Source of the DNA: Halieaceae bacterium | GTDB lineage: Bacteria; Pseudomonadota; Gammaproteobacteria; Pseudomonadales; Halieaceae | Direction of reading: 5' to 3' | NCBI GenBank assembly: GCA_011523115.1 | Contig: WTHO01000096.1 | Span: 6,233-14,610, forward strand | DNA: 8,378 nt | In this document: positions 5,348 through 8,378 of the stretch, in pieces | Layout: every line of letters begins with the position of its first letter | How positions within the stretch are numbered: position 1 is the stretch's first letter | Made by a program: the position numbers and the translations under genes | The notes under the pieces: generated by a model | The model's input: the letters and a program-made list of their open reading frames with translations, nothing else | Told to the model about the DNA's origin: nothing | Databases searched by the model: none

Positions 5348-6667
5348 ATGTCTGATCATTTACCGCTCGACGCTTATTGGATGCCCTATACCGGCAACCG
5401 ACAGTTCAAGCGAGACCCGCGCATCATCGTCGAGGCGAAGGATGTCTGGTTTACGGACGATCGCGGCAGACGGATTCTAGATGGGCACTCCGGATTGTGG
5501 ACTTCCGGCCTGGGTCACGGGCATCCCGAAGTCTCAAAAGCCGTCGCTGACCAGATCGATCAGCTGGATTTCGCCCCGCCTTTTCAGTTTGGTCATCCCG
5601 CAGCTTTCAGGCTGGCCGATAAGCTGCGGCAGCTTATGCCGGGCGATTTGAACTATGCGTTCTTCACCAACTCGGGCTCTGAGTCGGCTGACACCTCGCT
5701 CAAGATGGCGCGGGCCTACTGGCGTCTCAAGGGTCAGCCAGCTAAAACGCGTTTTATTGGTCGGCAAAAGGGTTACCACGGAGTAAATTATGGGGGCACG
5801 GCAGTAGGCGGCATCGGTGCTAATCGCAAACCCTTTGGGCAGTCGCTTGAGGTTGATCATCTGCGACACACTATGCTGCCAGAGAACACATTTTGCCGCG
5901 GGATGCCCGCTCAGGGGGCGCACCTTGCAGAGGAACTCGCGGAACTGATTACGCTTCATGATGCCTCCACGATTGCTGCAGTAATCGTCGAGCCGATGGC
6001 GGGTTCTGCAGGGGTGATTCCGCCCCCCGTTGGGTATCTGCAGAGGCTGCGAGCGCTGTGTGATCAGCACGATATTCTGCTGATTTTCGATGAGGTGATT
6101 ACGGGGCTTGGCCGATGTGGTGCCTATACCGGTGCGGAGGCATTCGGTGTGACCCCCGATATCCTCAACTTGGCCAAGCAAATCACTAATGGTGCCGTGC
6201 CAATGGGTGCGGTGATGGCCACGCCGGAGATTTATGAGACCTTTATGGCGCACGGCGGGCCTGACTATGCGTTGGAGTTTGCGCACGGTTACACGTACTC
6301 GGGGCACCCCGTCGCCTGTGCGGCCGGCTTGGCTGCGCTGGAAGTGTTGGTCAGGGATGAATTGCCCGCGAGAGTCGCCTCGGAGTCAGGTTTTTGGGAA
6401 TCATTGCTCCATGAGGCGCTGGCAGGGAGACCGCACGTGGCGGACGTGAGAAATTATGGCTTCGCGGGCGCACTGACTCTGGAGTCCTACCCTGGCGAGC
6501 CCCTGCGACGGCCCTTTGAGGTGGCAATGCGGATGTGGGACAAGGGTTTTCTGGTCCGCTACGGTGGCGACACGATTCAACTGGCGCCTCACTTTGTGAT
6601 GCAGCGAGAACAGATGACCTCCCTCGTCGAGGCGCTCGCCGAGTCACTCGACGAACTGGCCGCCTAG
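5348..6667 (+). CDS. Class III PLP aminotransferase, omega-amino acid:pyruvate type
   Basis: This 439-residue cytoplasmic PLP enzyme closely resembles omega-amino acid:pyruvate (beta-alanine:pyruvate, BauA-type) aminotransferases along its whole length. It starts with LDAYWMPYTGNRQFK (7-21). It then has GLW (49-51, active-site Trp), FFTNSGSESADTSLKMA (105-121, phosphate-binding region), GYHGVNYGG (142-150), VIVEPMAGSAGV (212-223) and IFDEVITGLGR (246-256, Asp248 contacting the pyridine nitrogen). Lys277 in NLAKQITNGAVPMGA is the Schiff-base lysine. Arg404 in FLVRYGGDTIQLAP is the likely carboxylate-binding flip arginine. These enzymes move an amino group from a beta- or omega-amino acid or an amine to pyruvate, giving alanine. 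The usual partner gene, methylmalonate-semialdehyde dehydrogenase, is not in the window, so the natural substrate is open; taurine, GABA, beta-alanine or other amines are possible. An AGGAGG site supports the start. The gene is convergent with the DUF885 gene, 37 bp away. Confidence 0.93.
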   Translation: MSDHLPLDAYWMPYTGNRQFKRDPRIIVEAKDVWFTDDRGRRILDGHSGLWTSGLGHGHPEVSKAVADQIDQLDFAPPFQFGHPAAFRLADKLRQLMPGDLNYAFFTNSGSESADTSLKMARAYWRLKGQPAKTRFIGRQKGYHGVNYGGTAVGGIGANRKPFGQSLEVDHLRHTMLPENTFCRGMPAQGAHLAEELAELITLHDASTIAAVIVEPMAGSAGVIPPPVGYLQRLRALCDQHDILLIFDEVITGLGRCGAYTGAEAFGVTPDILNLAKQITNGAVPMGAVMATPEIYETFMAHGGPDYALEFAHGYTYSGHPVACAAGLAALEVLVRDELPARVASESGFWESLLHEALAGRPHVADVRNYGFAGALTLESYPGEPLRRPFEVAMRMWDKGFLVRYGGDTIQLAPHFVMQREQMTSLVEALAESLDELAA

Positions 6668-6692
6668 TCCTCGCGCGTTCGCGCAGCAGATG

Positions 6693-6713
6693 CGGCCCTC
6701 ATGCTCAGGGCCG
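6693..6713. terminator. Stem-loop between convergent genes, possible bidirectional terminator
   Basis: CGGCCCT (6693-6699) and AGGGCCG (6707-6713) pair perfectly over a 7-nt loop that holds part of the DUF885 stop codon. A smaller GCGC/GCGC hairpin (6673-6684) lies just before it. There is no T-run on either strand, so termination is only suggested by position. Confidence 0.35.
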
Positions 6714-8378
6714 AGCGGCGAGCTTGGATGCGAGCCAGGTATCCATCCGGTTTTCGAGCACATCCAATGGCAGTGCCCCGGCGCCGAGCAGTTCGTCGTG
6801 AAAGTCGCGGATGTCGAAGGCGTCGCCGAGTGTGGTCTCGGCCTCACGCCTCAGTTCCAACATCTTCAGCTGGCCGATTTTGTAAGCCAGCGCCTGTCCC
6901 GGCCAGCCAATGTAGCGATCAATTTCATTGATGATGTCAGTCTCGCTTTTGGCGGCGTTGGCGAGAAAGTAATCGATGGCGCGTTGCCGATCCCAGCCAA
7001 AGTAGTGGATGCCGGTATCGACGACGAGCCGCACCGCCCGCCACATGTCATAAATCAGCTGGCCATAGCGGGAGTAAGGGTCGGTGTAGAGACCCATGTC
7101 GTAGCCAAGTCGTTCCGAATAAAGGCCCCAGCCCTCGATGAAGGCGGTGAAGCCGCCATTGCGCCGGAACTCCGGCAGTCCGGTAAGCTCCTGAGCCAGT
7201 GAGATTTGCAGGTGGTGCCCCGGGACGCTCTCGTGCACGCTGAGCACTTCCATTTCAAATTTGGGTCTCACTTCGGGGCGGTGGAGGTTGACGTAATACC
7301 AGCCGGGCCGGGAGCCGTCGATGGCCGGGCGCATATAGTAGGCAGTGGTCGTGTCAGGAGCCTCCTCGTCCGGAATGGCGCGCACGCCATAGGGCGCACG
7401 GGGTAACTTGCCAAACAGCTTGACCAAGCCGGGATCCAGTCGCTTCGACACAGCCTGATACCCCTCGAGAAGCGCCTCAGGACTGTCGTAGTAAAACTGT
7501 GGGTCAGTTCTCAAGAAGGTGTTGAAGGCGGCCATGTCTCCCTGAAACCCGACTTCGGCAATCACGGCTTCCATGTCGCGCCGTATACGCTCTACCTCTT
7601 GCAGGCCAATTTCATGAATCTCATCCGGCGTCATATCTGTCGTGGTGAAGCGCTGCACCAGATGCGAGTAGACTTGCTTGCCGCCGGGCAGTGATCCGAT
7701 GCCCGGGGCTCTTGCTGCCGGCAGATAAGTCTCCTCGAGGAAGGACAGGAGTTCCTGAAACGCAGGATTCAGCTCGGTCTCGATGATGCGAGTGGCCTCG
7801 GCCTGCAGTTGTTCTCGCTGATTTGGCTCAAAATGCGGGGGTAGTGCGCTAAACGCTTTATAAAAGGGGCTGTCGGTGGCGCTTCCCTCCAGCAGACTCT
7901 GGATTTGCGCTGGCACGCGCGCCATCACGATCTGGGCCTGAGTACGGTTGCTCGTTATTCCCTCCCTTAGCAACCCTTGATAGTTCGCAAGTTGATCGGG
8001 AAGGGCGCGAAGGCGGCTGAGCCAGTCAAGGTAATCCTGCTCTGTCTCCATCGGCAGATAGTCGATCATGCTATGCCAGTGTTGCGGCCCGGAGCGCATA
8101 TCGAGCGCAATGAGATGCAGACCATCCTCGAACCGCCTCCGGCTCTCTCGGAGCTGGCGCATCAGCATGTTGCGATTGATGCGGGCATCATGGCCGAGTG
8201 TGGCGGGCTCGATCTGCTCGAGACGCGCTACGAAGGCGCCCTCGTCCTGGTATCGCTGCTGAAATGCCGCGAGACTGTTATCTGTCCATTGTCCGTTTCC
8301 CGAGCGGTCGCCGTACTCGAGCCGTCGTTCGGGATACTGTTGTAATACCCATTGCCAGTGATCCTCGATGACCCCCTC
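6705..8378 (-). CDS. DUF885 family putative metallopeptidase (5' end outside the window)
   Basis: The frame is open without a break from the TGA at 6705 to the last base, giving 557 residues. Full DUF885 (PF05960) proteins are about 590-610 residues, so only a signal peptide and a few residues should be missing. An internal ATG at 8168 is not the start: the 70 residues before it read as good protein, for example LAAFQQRYQDEGAFVARLE. The conserved HESVPGHHLQ (visible residues 382-391) is a gluzincin-like HExxPGH zinc motif. EGWGLYSERLGYDMG (415-429) supplies the likely third Glu ligand. KQVYSHLVQRFTTTDMTPDEIHEIGL (234-259) and the C-terminal GWPGQALAYKIGQ (491-503) are also typical of the family. 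Members are usually exported and are thought to be peptidases, but their substrates are poorly known. The zinc-binding and peptidase roles are inference from the motif. Confidence 0.9.
   Translation of the reverse strand, partial: EGVIEDHWQWVLQQYPERRLEYGDRSGNGQWTDNSLAAFQQRYQDEGAFVARLEQIEPATLGHDARINRNMLMRQLRESRRRFEDGLHLIALDMRSGPQHWHSMIDYLPMETEQDYLDWLSRLRALPDQLANYQGLLREGITSNRTQAQIVMARVPAQIQSLLEGSATDSPFYKAFSALPPHFEPNQREQLQAEATRIIETELNPAFQELLSFLEETYLPAARAPGIGSLPGGKQVYSHLVQRFTTTDMTPDEIHEIGLQEVERIRRDMEAVIAEVGFQGDMAAFNTFLRTDPQFYYDSPEALLEGYQAVSKRLDPGLVKLFGKLPRAPYGVRAIPDEEAPDTTTAYYMRPAIDGSRPGWYYVNLHRPEVRPKFEMEVLSVHESVPGHHLQISLAQELTGLPEFRRNGGFTAFIEGWGLYSERLGYDMGLYTDPYSRYGQLIYDMWRAVRLVVDTGIHYFGWDRQRAIDYFLANAAKSETDIINEIDRYIGWPGQALAYKIGQLKMLELRREAETTLGDAFDIRDFHDELLGAGALPLDVLENRMDTWLASKLAARP

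Noticed and set aside
5534..6307. 257-residue minus-strand frame
   Set aside because: It is long but wholly antisense to the aminotransferase, with no family resemblance and a composition typical of a shadow frame at this GC level.
6690..7202. 170-residue plus-strand frame
   Set aside because: It is antisense to DUF885 motif regions and has no motif of its own.
7977..8345. 122-residue plus-strand frame
   Set aside because: It is antisense to the N-terminal part of the DUF885 gene, which reads through to the window edge.

Overview
The window (8,378 bp, moderately GC-rich) looks like ordinary bacterial chromosome with tightly packed genes. The best guess is a marine gammaproteobacterium. The grounds are the long (about 365-residue) form of PurC known from Vibrio, Shewanella and their relatives, a secreted M20 amidohydrolase, a class II cytochrome c with a b561-type cytochrome, and a DUF885 peptidase-like protein. 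An OM60/NOR5-like (Halieaceae) source would fit, but that is inference. There is no tRNA, rRNA, CRISPR array, transposase, phage gene or integration site.

Layout. Positions 1-180 hold an open frame that may be the tail of an upstream gene. Next come purC (266-1363, +) and, 25 bp later, a DUF442/TIGR01244 sulfurtransferase- or phosphatase-like protein (1389-1790, +). An unrecognised protein of about 203 residues lies convergent to these (1823-2434, -). A 163-bp divergent gap, possibly holding a promoter and a structured leader, precedes a two-gene unit: a secreted M20 metallo-amidohydrolase (2598-3920, +) and a b561-type membrane cytochrome (3917-4591, +) joined by an ATGA overlap. A 155-bp convergent gap rich in hairpins and 13-nt-period repeats separates this unit from a periplasmic class II cytochrome c (4747-5214, -). 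A 133-bp divergent gap leads to a class III omega-amino-acid:pyruvate aminotransferase (5348-6667, +). Convergent to that is a DUF885 putative metallopeptidase (6705-8378, -) whose 5' end lies outside the window.

Functions. PurC is de novo purine synthesis. The b561-type cytochrome and the class II cytochrome c could form a membrane-to-periplasm electron-transfer pair, although they are on opposite strands. The M20 enzyme, the DUF885 protein and the aminotransferase would together suit use of peptides, N-acyl amino acids and amines, but nothing in the sequence links them into one pathway. I found no convincing new multi-gene system. The points most worth a second look are the unassigned protein at 1823-2434, the translationally coupled hydrolase-cytochrome pair, and the repeat-rich convergent gap at 4592-4759.
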